A stretch of 46,383 bases of DNA from Candidatus Magasanikbacteria bacterium CG1_02_41_34 (GTDB taxonomy: Bacteria; Patescibacteriota; Patescibacteriia; Magasanikbacterales; UBA922): contig MNVD01000022.1 in NCBI GenBank assembly GCA_001871445.1, forward strand, positions 1-46,383, given 5' to 3'. The position numbers and the translations under genes were made by a program. The stretch's first letter is position 1. The number at the start of each line of letters is the position of its first letter. A model generated the notes under the pieces. That model saw only the letters and a list, made by a program, of their open reading frames with translations, had not been told where the DNA came from and did not search any database. This document shows, piece after piece, positions 1 to 7,905 of this stretch.

Positions 1-230
1 CACCAAGCAAGATAGCACAAATAACAAAAAGTATCACAGCACGAGAGATATTTAGAAAACACCCAGGCGTAAAGACGATGTTGTGGGGAGGAACATTTTG
101 GAGTAGTAGTTACTATTTGAATACGGTGGGCGCCTATGCAAACGAGACCGTAATAAAGAATTACGTAAAAAACCAAGGAAAAACGTATCAAGAGATACAT
201 CGTGAAAAGCAGCTTAAACTACTTATGTAA
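1..230 (+). mobile_element. tnpA: IS200/IS605-family transposase TnpA (Y1 HUH), C-terminal part, cut by window edge
   Basis: The frame starting at base 3 is open to a TAA at 228-230 and encodes about 75 residues. They carry the typical end of a Y1 transposase: the ITAREIF stretch, the LWGGTFWSSSYY stretch and the VIKNYVKNQG helix, whose Tyr is the expected nucleophile of this single-strand transposase family. The HUH metal-binding part would lie upstream, outside the window, so the gene need not be truncated. A right-end stem-loop follows within 10 bases, as expected for this family, which lacks terminal inverted repeats and uses subterminal hairpins. No TnpB/IscB-like gene follows. Confidence 0.88.
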
Positions 231-237
231 GTGATGA

Positions 238-261
238 GACCCCGTCAGCTTGCTGCGGGGT
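238..261 (+). repeat. Right-end subterminal hairpin of the IS200/IS605 element
   Basis: CCCCG-T-CAGC-TT-GCTG-CGGGG forms a stem with one bulged T, eight bases after the tnpA stop, followed by TAATTCATT. Position, size and the bulged base match the right-end hairpins that TnpA binds as single-stranded DNA. The cleavage site is probably in the TTCAT just after it (inference). Confidence 0.75.
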
Positions 262-270
262 AATTCATTA

Positions 271-299
271 AAAAAACTCACCAAATAGGTGAGTTTTTT
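271..299. terminator. Bidirectional Rho-independent terminator
   Basis: ACTCACC-AAATA-GGTGAGT, with an A run before and a T run after, so it can work on both strands. It separates the insertion element from the minus-strand ahcY unit. Confidence 0.8.
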
Positions 300-330
300 G
301 TATTGCTTGCATTGTTTGTTGGTTGACTGC

Positions 331-366
331 AACCTCACCTTAACCCTTCCTTTAGTAAAGGAAGGA
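331..366. repeat. Short palindromic intergenic element
   Basis: A 10-bp-arm palindrome (CCTTCCTTTA-G-TAAAGGAAGG, 345-365) is preceded by AACCTCACCTTAACC. The layout, a C/T-rich lead followed by a stem with a GGAAGG-type arm, resembles half of the larger palindromic element at 45679-45774. It lies just downstream of ahcY and may also act as its transcript end, though no U run follows on the minus strand. Confidence 0.5.
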
Positions 367-372
367 AACTTT

Positions 373-1782
373 TTAATATCTATAATGATCTGGCTTGTAA
401 GGACCATCTTTTTCTACACCAAGGTATGATGCTTGCTCGTCTGTGAGTGTTGTGAGTTTCGCGCCGATTTTTTCTAGGTGGAGGCGAGCAACTTCTTCGT
501 CCAGATGTTTTGGTAGTGTATACACACCTATTTCATACTCATTTTTCCAGAGTTCGAGCTGTGCCAGTGTTTGATTTGCAAAGCTATTACTCATGACAAA
601 ACTTGGGTGGCCAGTCGCACAGCCAAGGTTCATGAGGCGTCCTTCTGCGAGGAGATAGATGGCATTGCCATTTGCAAATGTATATTTATCAACTTGGGGT
701 TTGATGTTTTCATGTATAATATCTGTACTTTTTTGGAGTGGTTCTACTTGGATTTCATTGTCAAAGTGGCCAATGTTGCAAACGATTGCTTGATCCTTCA
801 TCTTCTTCATGTGGTCGAGTGTGATGATATCTTTGTTTCCTGTTGCTGTCACATAGATATCGGCTCGTCCAAGTGTATCTTCGACAGTGGTGACTTCATA
901 TCCTTCCATCATTGCTTGCAGTGCACAGATAGGATCGACTTCTGTCACGATGACACGCGCGCCTTGTCCTGCGAGTGCTTGGGCACATCCTTTGCCCACA
1001 TCACCGTAGCCACAGACAACAACAGTTTTTCCTCCGATCATGACGTCCATTGCACGGTTGAGTCCGTCAATAATAGAATGACGACAGCCATAGACATTAT
1101 CAAATTTTGATTTTGTGACAGAGTCATTAACATTGATTGCTGGGAAGAGAAGTTTTCCTTCTTTGTGTAGTTGATAGAGGCGATGTACACCTGTGGTTGT
1201 TTCTTCGCTCACTCCTTTTACATTTTTTGCTACTTCTTGCCAACGTGTTGGTTGTGCGTCATATACTTCTTTCATTTTTTTCATGAAGATCTGCATTTCT
1301 GCTGATTCGTCAGAAAAATCTTTTTCAAGCATGCTTGGATCTTTTTCAATTTCCACCCCTTTGTGAATCATCATGGTGGCGTCGCCTCCATCGTCTACGA
1401 TCATCTGTGGTCCTTTGCCATTGCCAAAGTCGAGTGCACGTTCGGTGCACCACCAGTATTCTTCGAGTGTTTCACCCTTCCATGCAAAGACAGGGGTGCC
1501 AGCTTCAGCAATCGCTGCGGCAGCTTCATCTTGGGTAGAAAAAATATTGCAGCTTGCCCAGCGGACATTGGCACCGAGGGCTACAAGTGTCTCAATCAAG
1601 ACTGCTGTCTGAACGGTCATGTGAAGACTTCCCATGATGTTGACGCCAGCGAGAGGTTTTTCTGTAGCGTGTTTGTCACGGATTGCTATCAGACCTGGCA
1701 TTTCTTTTTCTGCAATTTCAATTTGCTTTCTGCCGAGTTCAGCAAGTGTGATATCGGCTACTTTGTAGTCATTATTGGACAT
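373..1782 (-). CDS. ahcY: S-adenosylhomocysteinase
   Basis: Cytosolic NAD-dependent hydrolysis of S-adenosylhomocysteine to adenosine and homocysteine, which removes the product inhibitor of SAM methylases. The 469-residue protein shows the family hallmarks: a Rossmann motif [12 protein letters not shown] near residues 250-265, the [12 protein letters not shown] active-site segment, [10 protein letters not shown], and the C-terminal KPDHYRY that reaches into the partner subunit. It includes the roughly 40-residue insertion typical of long bacterial forms (around [11 protein letters not shown]). The start at 1782 (MSNNDYKV) is preferred to an ATG eight codons upstream, which adds only non-conserved residues. 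It is last in a minus-strand series with a PfkB-type kinase that could phosphorylate the adenosine released. Confidence 0.97.
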   Translation of the reverse strand: MSNNDYKVADITLAELGRKQIEIAEKEMPGLIAIRDKHATEKPLAGVNIMGSLHMTVQTAVLIETLVALGANVRWASCNIFSTQDEAAAAIAEAGTPVFAWKGETLEEYWWCTERALDFGNGKGPQMIVDDGGDATMMIHKGVEIEKDPSMLEKDFSDESAEMQIFMKKMKEVYDAQPTRWQEVAKNVKGVSEETTTGVHRLYQLHKEGKLLFPAINVNDSVTKSKFDNVYGCRHSIIDGLNRAMDVMIGGKTVVVCGYGDVGKGCAQALAGQGARVIVTEVDPICALQAMMEGYEVTTVEDTLGRADIYVTATGNKDIITLDHMKKMKDQAIVCNIGHFDNEIQVEPLQKSTDIIHENIKPQVDKYTFANGNAIYLLAEGRLMNLGCATGHPSFVMSNSFANQTLAQLELWKNEYEIGVYTLPKHLDEEVARLHLEKIGAKLTTLTDEQASYLGVEKDGPYKPDHYRY

Positions 1783-1856
1783 ACATATAATTTTAAGTGG
1801 ATTCACCCTATCACAGTATAGGTGTTTTGTTAAGATGCTGGTATGGGAGGACGCTG

Positions 1857-2843
1857 TTACTTACAATATAACGGAAGGCATTCTGGAGCAATAACCAAAA
1901 AACCAAGATATCCAAGATAGAGAAAGAAAAAGACATATCCATGCCATTTTTCGATACGATGTTTTCCTATAATTACTGCTATGAACAAAAGGAGTGCTGC
2001 AAATGCTGAAAAAATAGCATCAACATTGATAGAAGCATTGAAGGGTATTGGTTTTATAATAGAGGTAATGCCTAAAATCCAAAATACATTAAAAATATTT
2101 GATCCGACAATGTTTCCAATGGCGAGATCTGCTTTTTTATTCATTGCTGCGACCACAGACGTTGCAAGTTCTGGAAGTGATGTCCCAATGGCGACAATGG
2201 TAAGACCAATGATCCTATCCGAAAGACCTGCGTATACGGCAAGGTTGGAAGCGTGACGAACGATTAATTCTCCACCAATGGTAAGGCCGATAATTCCGCC
2301 GAGTGCCAGCCCCATAGATGTTATCCATGAGTATTCGTCTATGTGTTCTTTTTCTCCTTTTATTTTACTGATACCGTAGGTGTAGTACAAAAATATGACG
2401 AACAATGCGAGAAAGGCAAAACCATCTGTTCTTGTAATAGCATTGAACGAATTTCCATCAAAAAAAGAATCATTTCCAAAGAGGATTACCAATACTGCGG
2501 CAAGCATGGCAAAGGGAATTTCTTTGAATGTTGTATTTTTTTTTACTGCAAGAGGAGTGATGATTGTGGTAATACCAAGGATGAGAAGAATGTTTGCGGT
2601 ATTGCTCCCAATGATATTGCCAATGGCAAGATCCGTATTTCCATGAAATGCCGAAATAAGGTTTACCAAAAATTCTGGAGCGGATGTCCCAAATGATACG
2701 ACGGTAAGACCTATGACCAAGCTGGATATGCCCCATTTTTTTGCTATGGAAGATGATCCTGAGACGAGCCAGTTTGCACTTTTTACTAAGATCCCAAGAC
2801 CCAAGATAAGAAGTCCTAAGGAGATAAGTGGAGACGTAAGCAT
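1857..2843 (-). CDS. Calcium/sodium antiporter (CaCA superfamily, YrbG-like)
   Basis: An integral inner-membrane cation exchanger of 328 residues with about ten hydrophobic helices. The two inverted alpha-repeats of the family are clear: [17 protein letters not shown] in the N-terminal half and [17 protein letters not shown] in the C-terminal half. Each carries the GTS-x-PE signature whose acidic residue binds the cation, followed by matching IGNIIGSN / IGNIVGSN segments. A moderately charged loop ([12 protein letters not shown]) separates the halves. The length is normal for bacterial members. Substrate assignment (Ca2+/Na+) is by family only; K+ or H+ coupling cannot be read from sequence. 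It sits between ahcY and the HD gene, separated from the latter by a terminator. Confidence 0.93.
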   Translation of the reverse strand: MLTSPLISLGLLILGLGILVKSANWLVSGSSSIAKKWGISSLVIGLTVVSFGTSAPEFLVNLISAFHGNTDLAIGNIIGSNTANILLILGITTIITPLAVKKNTTFKEIPFAMLAAVLVILFGNDSFFDGNSFNAITRTDGFAFLALFVIFLYYTYGISKIKGEKEHIDEYSWITSMGLALGGIIGLTIGGELIVRHASNLAVYAGLSDRIIGLTIVAIGTSLPELATSVVAAMNKKADLAIGNIVGSNIFNVFWILGITSIIKPIPFNASINVDAIFSAFAALLLFIAVIIGKHRIEKWHGYVFFFLYLGYLGFLVIAPECLPLYCK

Positions 2844-2910
2844 AGACGTATATTAGAATGGGCGTAGTATGCATGAGAATCGTCTTTTTTTCAAGGAATT
2901 TCTGTACATA

Positions 2911-2939
2911 AAAAAATCACCGTTGCATGGTGATTTTTT
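2911..2939 (-). terminator. Rho-independent terminator after the HD gene
   Basis: A-run, ATCACC stem, short loop, GGTGAT stem and T-run. Because both runs are present it may act in both directions. It lies between the HD phosphohydrolase fragments and the antiporter. Confidence 0.75.
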
Positions 2940-2950
2940 GTTGTTACATA

Positions 2951-3190
2951 TTATTTTTCTCGTTGTTCTGTCAACATTTCAACACCCCATTCACCACCAT
3001 ACTTTTGTGTGATGTCTCGCCACGCGTCGTAATGTACAACGCCAGTTTTTTCTTGAATTGATTTGGCTGTGTGTGGAGTGCCCTGTGCGACGGTGTCTGA
3101 TACGTCCAGTGGTTCAGGGAGTGAAAAGAGTGGATGATATACATTCCTTACTTTTGCAAAAAGAGGAAAGGCTTCTTCAAAATTTTTCAA
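2951..3190 (-). pseudogene. C-terminal part of the HD phosphohydrolase, in the -1 frame
   Basis: The 79-residue frame has no ATG of its own at the 5' end; its only start is a TTG overlapping the TGA stop of the upstream HD frame. Reading the -1 frame a little further upstream gives PTDVYPPILKNFEEAF, which continues the HD protein naturally, whereas the upstream frame degenerates to LQQMYILQS before stopping. I read this as the missing tail of the same gene, separated by a one-base deletion, a sequencing indel, or less likely programmed -1 frameshifting. The overlap open in both frames is about 57 bases. Confidence 0.7.
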
Positions 3191-3726
3191 GATTGGAGGA
3201 TATACATCTGTTGGAGTGGTGTGGCAAACATATTGTTCCCAGCAAACAATTCATGCAATGCTTCACAATAGCCATCCATCTTGTCGCAATATTTTACTAT
3301 GACAGCTTCAACATCGTTTACATCTATTTGGTTGTATCTTTTGAGAAGGTCTTTGTAAGAATAGGTTTCAATCTGTTCAGGAAAACGTCTAGCGATTTCG
3401 TCCATGGCATTGTTCTCCGTTTGATCAAGTGCATTTTTTTCTTCTGAAGTCATGGCGAGTTTATCATTGAGTTGGATATCGCCCATGACAATTTCTAGAT
3501 CATCATGAATGAGCGTCATGAGTTGTGCTGCTTTTTTATCAAAATTTGGGAATACTGTTTGTATGAGTGGAAATAATTCTTCAATCATCCACATGAGACG
3601 ATGCCCGTGCATCCAGAGATTTGTCCGATAGAACATTGGTTTGTATGGATGATAACGGATGACGTCTTGAAGTGATTCTTTGCGTCCTTTGAAACCTGGT
3701 AAGTCAATTGTCAGAGGAGTTTGCAT
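3187..3726 (-). CDS. HD-domain phosphohydrolase (YfbR-like), frameshifted near its 3' end
   Basis: Residues 40-85 hold an HD metal site: His42 in MHGHRLMWMIEEL, the HD doublet at 74-75 in LIHDDLEIVMGDI, and a conserved Glu four residues on. The HDxxE...GDI arrangement is characteristic of the YfbR/HD_3 group, whose studied members are 5'-deoxynucleotidases; nucleotide dephosphorylation here is inferred from family. A later helix (KYCDKMDGYCEAL) supplies another probable ligand Asp. The frame ends at residue 179, but about 75 further homologous-looking residues continue in the -1 frame (2951-3190), so the intact protein would be about 255 residues. All catalytic residues are in this part. An AT-rich spacer separates it from the kinase gene upstream. 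Confidence 0.8.
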   Translation of the reverse strand: MQTPLTIDLPGFKGRKESLQDVIRYHPYKPMFYRTNLWMHGHRLMWMIEELFPLIQTVFPNFDKKAAQLMTLIHDDLEIVMGDIQLNDKLAMTSEEKNALDQTENNAMDEIARRFPEQIETYSYKDLLKRYNQIDVNDVEAVIVKYCDKMDGYCEALHELFAGNNMFATPLQQMYILQS

Positions 3727-3811
3727 ATCGTTAATTTCAAATTAAAAATTTCTAATAAAATGTTCAAATATTTGTCATTTTATTTTTGAATTGTGAACTA
3801 GAAATTTGTAA

Positions 3812-4762
3812 TTACTCCTTTTTTCCAAACACACTTTCATATCTTTCCTCAAACTCTGCAACGGTAAATACATGATTTTGTGTGCCATATTTTTCAATAG
3901 CATACAGCGCTGCGATTGCACCTGTTTGTCCGCAGGTTTTCAGATCTTTTCCTTCTGCATATGATGAAAAGAATCCTGCACGATACGCATCGCCAGCACC
4001 TGTTGGATCTTCGACTGATTGTGCAGATGGTGCTGGGATTTCTATCATGTCGTCTTTTGTCGCGATGACAGAACCTTTGCTTCCAAGTGTTGTTATGAGC
4101 ACTTCCACATGGTTCATCAGCTCTCGTCCATCCCATCTTGTTTTTTCTTCCATCAATTTCATTTCATAATCATTGCCGATCAGCATTGTTGCTTGGCCAA
4201 TGATTGCCATGAGTTCCTGCGGTGAGAGTGTGGTGATTTGTTGGCCTGGATCAAAACAAAATGGAATGCCTGCTTCATAACATTCTTTTGCATGTTGTAC
4301 CATCACTTCTTTGGCACTTGGTCCAATGATGGCAAACGTTGGTTTTTCCGTCACATCTGCTACATGAAGTTCTGTTGATTCACTCCCAGCTCCTGGATAG
4401 AAGGCGGTAATCTGGTTGTCATCTTTATCTGTTGTAATGTATGCAGAAGAAGTAAAAAGTTCTTTGCTTGTGCGAATATAGGAAGTATTCATGTCGAGCT
4501 TTTTGAAATGATCTAGGTATGTATCTGCATCTTTGCCAAGTGCAGCAAAAACAATAGGGTCGGCACCAAGCAGTTTCATTGTGTAGCCGATATTTCCCGC
4601 AGTTCCACCAAAGTTTTTTTCGAGAGTATTAACGACAAAACTGACATTCAGCATATGAATGTGATCTGGGAGGATGTGGTTTTTGAAGCTGTCTGGAAAG
4701 TCCATAATGTAGTCGTATGCAAGGGAGCCTGAGACGAGAATCGGTGAAAAAGATGCATGCAT
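3812..4762 (-). CDS. PfkB-family kinase (adenosine/nucleoside or sugar kinase)
   Basis: A 316-residue ribokinase-fold protein. Both family signatures are present: the glycine-rich FGGTAGNIGYTMKLLG (residues 51-66), which contacts the substrate, and DPTGAGDAYRAGF (252-264), with the catalytic Asp258 and anion-hole glycines. TLGSKGS near 226-231 is the usual ATP-site strand. Sequence alone does not fix the substrate. The neighbourhood (ahcY, which releases adenosine, and a nucleotidase-like HD gene, all on the same strand) favours adenosine or another nucleoside, an inference; ribokinase or fructokinase activity remains possible. The start codon ATG at 4762 is followed closely by the core strand VSGSLAYDY, so no longer start is needed. 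Confidence 0.88.
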   Translation of the reverse strand: MHASFSPILVSGSLAYDYIMDFPDSFKNHILPDHIHMLNVSFVVNTLEKNFGGTAGNIGYTMKLLGADPIVFAALGKDADTYLDHFKKLDMNTSYIRTSKELFTSSAYITTDKDDNQITAFYPGAGSESTELHVADVTEKPTFAIIGPSAKEVMVQHAKECYEAGIPFCFDPGQQITTLSPQELMAIIGQATMLIGNDYEMKLMEEKTRWDGRELMNHVEVLITTLGSKGSVIATKDDMIEIPAPSAQSVEDPTGAGDAYRAGFFSSYAEGKDLKTCGQTGAIAALYAIEKYGTQNHVFTVAEFEERYESVFGKKE

Positions 4763-4803
4763 AGGTGAAAAAATATGTTGATTAAGCTATAATAGTAACA
4801 ATG

Positions 4804-4828
4804 TTGGATTGAATACGTCTTCTATAAT
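4804..4828 (+). promoter_or_regulatory. Possible promoter of the ABC exporter gene
   Basis: A consensus TATAAT at 4823-4828 lies about 70 bases ahead of the gene start. The upstream TTGGAT is too close (13 bases) to be an ideal -35, so this call rests on the -10 alone. Confidence 0.35.
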
Positions 4829-4861
4829 AGAATGATTACCTCTTCTCTACAAGTATTGGCG

Positions 4862-4889
4862 AACCCGCCTAGGTATTGAGGGCGGTTTT
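4862..4889 (+). terminator. Terminator-like hairpin in the leader of the ABC exporter gene
   Basis: CCGCC (4865-4869) and GGCGG (4881-4885) pair, followed by TTTT, only seven bases before the ATG at 4896. It may be a transcript end for a leader RNA or simply a leftover terminator. No leader ORF is evident. Confidence 0.45.
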
Positions 4890-4895
4890 CTGTTT

Positions 4896-6662
4896 ATGAA
4901 ACGAGTCACAAAACGAACATATCAAATATTTTGGCAACATGCGATACGGTATCCTGTGGCTTTTTTTGTCGTTATTTTTGGGGTGATCGCTGGATCGGTG
5001 GTCAATATGATACCACCGTTATTGTATCGAGATTTTTTCAATGTATTGCAAGTAACTGGCACGCCAAATGCGGACGTCGCGCATCAGTTGATTCAGATTC
5101 TTATAAAAATTCTTGGTGTGTTTGGGCTCAGTTGGGTGATTTGGAGAACCCTTCTTTTTACGAATAATTATTTTCAGCCACGCGTGATGCGAGATTTGTC
5201 GAACACGTGTTTTGCGTACATACACAAACATGCACCATCATTTTTTCACAATAATTTTGTCGGTTCATTGGTGAAGCGTGTAAATAAATTTTCTCGCTCA
5301 TTTGAAGGTATCGCTGATTTACTTACGTTCAATTTTATTCGTATTTTTGTCGATATCACTGTGGTGATGACCGTGTTATCGATGAACAATATCGTTTTTG
5401 GTGTGGCACTCGGCGTGTGGGTGGCTATTTTTCTCATCATGAATTATTTTTGGAGCATGTATAAGCTCAAATATGATGTGATGCGCAGTGGACAAGAATC
5501 AAAAGTTGTTGCAGTGCTTGCTGATACTATAACCAATCATGAAAATGTAAAGTTTTTGAATGGATATGCACGAGAGAAAACATATTTTGGTGTGGTCACA
5601 GAGCGTCTTCGATATCTCAATACACTGACATGGAATCTTGGACAAATATTTGAAACAGTGCAAGTATTACTTATGTTCCTTCTTGAATTTGTCATGATGT
5701 ATCTGGCTGTTGGATTTTGGCAAAAAGGACAATTGACTATTGGAGACTTTGTGTTGATCCAAGCGTACGTCATTACGACATTTGATAAACTGTGGGATGT
5801 GGGGAGATATATCAAAAATTATTATGAACACATTGCCGATGCAGAAGAGATGACATCAATTTTTGAAACGCCACACGAGATACAAGATATTCCAACGGCA
5901 ACTCCACTTGTTGTGTCAAAAGGAGAAATTGTGTTTGACAACGTGTCTTTTTATTACAACAAAACACGTTCTATCATGAAAAAGTTTTGTTTGACTATTT
6001 CATCTGGTCAGCGTATTGCCCTTGTAGGACACTCTGGTGCTGGGAAGTCCACGATTGTAAAGTTACTTCTCCGAACACACGATGTTACGCGTGGCAATCT
6101 CACCATTGATGGACAAAACATATCAGATGTGACGCTCGAAAGTTTGTGGCAGCATGTGAGTTATGTACCACAAGATCCTATTTTGTTTCACCGATCTATT
6201 ATTGATAACATTCGCTATGGGCGACCAGAAGCCACAGATGAAGAAGTCCATGATGCGGCGCGACTTGCGCATGCGCATCAATTCATCGAAAGTTTTCCAG
6301 AGAAATACGATACGTTTGTCGGAGAGCGTGGTGTGAAATTGTCTGGTGGAGAACGACAACGAGTTGCGATTGCGCGTGCGATTCTCAAAAACGCACCGAT
6401 TCTTATTCTCGACGAAGCAACATCCAGTCTTGATTCTGAATCAGAAAAATTGATTCAAGATGCGTTGCACAATTTGATGAAAGGTAAAACGGTTATTGTC
6501 ATTGCACATCGATTGTCGACGATTATGTCGATGGATCGTATTCTTGTTATAGAAGATGGAGAGATTGTTGAAGATGGAACACACAAACAACTTCTGAGAA
6601 AGAGTAAAGGGTTTTATCGAAGGCTCTGGGATTTACAGGCAGGTACATTTATTGGAGAATAA
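4896..6662 (+). CDS. ABC transporter, fused permease and ATPase (MsbA/exporter type)
   Basis: A 588-residue half-transporter expected to dimerise in the cytoplasmic membrane and export lipids, drugs or peptides. Residues 1-320 form the six-helix transmembrane domain. The nucleotide-binding domain follows with Walker A GHSGAGKST (378-386), a Q-loop in YVPQDPILF, the signature LSGGERQRVAIARAIL starting at 482, Walker B ILILDEATSSLDSES, and the H-loop in VIAHRLSTI. All catalytic residues are intact and the length is usual for the type. The substrate cannot be told. It is a single-gene unit closed by a terminator at 6682-6713. A hairpin directly in front of the start may affect expression. Confidence 0.95.
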   Translation: MKRVTKRTYQIFWQHAIRYPVAFFVVIFGVIAGSVVNMIPPLLYRDFFNVLQVTGTPNADVAHQLIQILIKILGVFGLSWVIWRTLLFTNNYFQPRVMRDLSNTCFAYIHKHAPSFFHNNFVGSLVKRVNKFSRSFEGIADLLTFNFIRIFVDITVVMTVLSMNNIVFGVALGVWVAIFLIMNYFWSMYKLKYDVMRSGQESKVVAVLADTITNHENVKFLNGYAREKTYFGVVTERLRYLNTLTWNLGQIFETVQVLLMFLLEFVMMYLAVGFWQKGQLTIGDFVLIQAYVITTFDKLWDVGRYIKNYYEHIADAEEMTSIFETPHEIQDIPTATPLVVSKGEIVFDNVSFYYNKTRSIMKKFCLTISSGQRIALVGHSGAGKSTIVKLLLRTHDVTRGNLTIDGQNISDVTLESLWQHVSYVPQDPILFHRSIIDNIRYGRPEATDEEVHDAARLAHAHQFIESFPEKYDTFVGERGVKLSGGERQRVAIARAILKNAPILILDEATSSLDSESEKLIQDALHNLMKGKTVIVIAHRLSTIMSMDRILVIEDGEIVEDGTHKQLLRKSKGFYRRLWDLQAGTFIGE

Positions 6663-6681
6663 TTCTCATGGAACACGTAAC

Positions 6682-6713
6682 AAAAAACCACCAGCGTATG
6701 CTCGTGGTTTTTT
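6682..6713 (+). terminator. Rho-independent terminator after the ABC exporter gene
   Basis: AAAAAACCAC ... GTGGTTTTTT with a 12-base loop, 20 bases after the stop codon. Confidence 0.85.
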
Positions 6714-6720
6714 GTTTGCA

Positions 6721-6756
6721 GACGACCGGCGGAGCGAGTGCTCTACGCCGGTCGTC
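6721..6756 (-). terminator. Very stable GC-rich stem-loop at the 3' end of an orphan gene
   Basis: GACGACCGGCG (6721-6731) pairs perfectly with CGCCGGTCGTC (6746-6756). The loop nests a further GAGC/GCTC stem, so the whole is a near-continuous hairpin. On the minus strand it follows the orphan gene by 25 bases; a perfect palindrome GAAGACGTCTTC (6758-6769) lies between. There is no U run, so it may be a processing, stability or recombination structure rather than a classical terminator. Confidence 0.55.
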
Positions 6757-6781
6757 AGAAGACGTCTTCCATGAGTCTTCG

Positions 6782-7225
6782 CTACATCACGATCTTCTCG
6801 AATTCGGCGAGGAACATCTGGATGTTCTTACTAAGTTCCTCCCTCCTACTGTCCTCATTCTCAGATTTGAGAAGGATTTGTAGCTCCGGCGAGGAACCAT
6901 CCTTACTCTTGAGTAGATCAACCATGTCGCGGATAGCCTGTTCTGGATCCTCACGTTCGTGTTGGGTTTTGATGAACGTTGTACCCCATTTGGCAAACAC
7001 GATGTGGCAGGTCCAGAGTGATGGCTGGGAATCATCCCACTCAGCACTTTCCATCAAACGGTCGGCAAGCGTGACAAAGACCAGGAACATCCATTCCCAG
7101 CCATGCTCTGGATTCCTTGTACCAAAGGTACGGTAGTAGCTCGGTTGGTTACCTTGCATTGCCTCGAAGGCGAGGTTAAAGATCTGTATGTCAGGGCGAT
7201 GGCGTACTCGCTGAAGCTTTTTCAT
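6782..7225 (-). CDS. Hypothetical protein, GC-rich orphan gene
   Basis: I do not recognise this 147-residue soluble protein. It has an aromatic-rich middle (HGWEWMFLVFVTLADRL, SLWTCHIVFAKWG) and a charged, probably helical C-terminal half ending EFEKIVM; no signal peptide or membrane helix. The start at 7225 is well supported by GGGAGG eight bases ahead, one of the few strong ribosome sites in the window. Codon choice uses many C/G third positions (aac, atc, ctc, gcc), unlike its AT-rich neighbours, so recent acquisition is plausible. It has its own TTGACA promoter, divergent from the coiled-coil gene, and a strong stem-loop after the stop. It could be cassette-like cargo; no function is proposed. 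Confidence 0.75.
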   Translation of the reverse strand: MKKLQRVRHRPDIQIFNLAFEAMQGNQPSYYRTFGTRNPEHGWEWMFLVFVTLADRLMESAEWDDSQPSLWTCHIVFAKWGTTFIKTQHEREDPEQAIRDMVDLLKSKDGSSPELQILLKSENEDSRREELSKNIQMFLAEFEKIVM

Positions 7226-7254
7226 GTGTCCTCCCGTGTGAGTTCTCTTCACAA

Positions 7255-7283
7255 GATGTATCAAATAAATGATGGGTTGTCAA
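7255..7283 (-). promoter_or_regulatory. Promoter of the orphan gene
   Basis: Minus strand TTGACA (7283-7278), 17-base spacer, TACATC (7260-7255). The -35 is perfect and the -10 is weak. It lies 29 bases ahead of the ATG at 7225 and its -35 overlaps that of the opposite promoter. Confidence 0.6.
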
Positions 7284-7306
7284 TGCTAGACGAAAGAATG
7301 TACAAT
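7277..7306 (+). promoter_or_regulatory. Promoter of the coiled-coil gene, leaderless type
   Basis: TTGTCA (7277-7282), 18-base spacer, TACAAT (7301-7306). The ATG at 7316 follows the -10 by nine bases, so transcription would start at or within a few bases of the start codon. The -35 is shared, on the other strand, with the divergent promoter. Confidence 0.6.
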
Positions 7307-7315
7307 GAAATAACT

Positions 7316-7777
7316 ATGATAACACCACACCCAGAAACAGAACTCGAACGTCGATCTCGGCGTGAACAAGAACCGTCGCGAGAATCTCGTGAACGGTTTG
7401 AAATGGATGCACAGGCAGAAGTGGCTGCTGCAATGGAGCGAGCCGATATGATTGTCAAAGATGTACAGTCGAGCAAACAACAAATGAAAAATATTGTGAT
7501 AAATATGCATCTTGTGAAACAGCAAATTCAACAATTAAGACAATTATTGCAACTCGCAGATAGCGATGATGCGAATTCATTGCACCAAGATCAAAAGGCT
7601 GTTGATGAATTGAAACAGAAAATTTCAGGACATCAACAAGAGTTGCTTGCTATGCGTGAAGATTTGATTCGAGAGCAAAAGGAAGAATTGATTGAACAAA
7701 AATTTGTGGGTGATGTTCAGAATCAAGCAGAGAAAATGATTGATCAGATGATTGGCGATGTGATGGCTGTTGCCTAA
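7316..7777 (+). CDS. Hypothetical coiled-coil protein
   Basis: A 153-residue, highly charged and Gln-rich protein with no membrane segment. After a short N-terminus with many Arg/Glu (ERRSRREQEPSRESRERFE), the rest is a long helical stretch with heptad-like spacing (NIVINMHLVKQQIQQLRQLL and DELKQKISGHQQELLAMRE), typical of a dimeric coiled coil. I do not recognise a family. The start at 7316 is chosen because the promoter TTGTCA/TACAAT sits directly ahead and the residues before it would belong to the divergent gene's control region; an in-frame ATG at 7301 falls inside the -10 box. It is a single-gene unit ending in a clear terminator. Confidence 0.75.
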   Translation: MITPHPETELERRSRREQEPSRESRERFEMDAQAEVAAAMERADMIVKDVQSSKQQMKNIVINMHLVKQQIQQLRQLLQLADSDDANSLHQDQKAVDELKQKISGHQQELLAMREDLIREQKEELIEQKFVGDVQNQAEKMIDQMIGDVMAVA

Positions 7778-7794
7778 TATGTTTTGCACTGTAT

Positions 7795-7821
7795 AAAAAC
7801 TCCCTTGATTGGGAGTTTTTT
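7795..7821 (+). terminator. Rho-independent terminator
   Basis: AAAAACTCCC-TTGATT-GGGAGTTTTTT, 17 bases after the coiled-coil gene stop. Confidence 0.9.
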
Positions 7822-7829
7822 GGTATACT
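7821..7829 (+). promoter_or_regulatory. Extended -10 promoter of the minor pilin operon
   Basis: TGG-TATACT, an extended -10 (TGnTATACT), begins in the last T of the preceding terminator. No good -35 is present because that region is the terminator stem. The predicted leader then contains the inverted repeat 7835-7898. Confidence 0.5.
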
Positions 7830-7834
7830 CTCAT

Positions 7835-7898
7835 CACGAAATACATAGTATGTAGCATATAACATTTTTGTTACGTGTTACATGCTATGTGTTTCGTG
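7835..7898. repeat. Imperfect inverted repeat of the CACGAA/CACGTAACA family
   Basis: Arms of about 30 bases, from CACGAAATACATAG to TGTGTTTCGTG, match at about 25 of 30 positions around a TTTT loop. The words (ACATAG, TGTAGCA, ATAACA) belong to the degenerate CACGTAACA/CACGTAGCA repeats found between many genes up to 17.4 kb. It lies in the 5' leader of the pilin-like operon. Confidence 0.75.
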
Positions 7899-7905
7899 AA
7901 AATCA

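Noticed and set aside
571-1821. Several plus-strand frames across ahcY
   Set aside because: They are antisense shadows of a highly conserved enzyme; none has a promoter, ribosome site or plausible protein composition.
3190-3250. Programmed -1 ribosomal frameshift in the HD gene
   Set aside because: No X-XXY-YYZ heptamer or clear downstream pseudoknot is visible in the overlap; a mutation or sequence indel is simpler.
7103-7315. Upstream extension of the coiled-coil gene
   Set aside because: It would run antisense through the orphan gene and over both divergent promoters; the composition changes and no initiation site precedes it.
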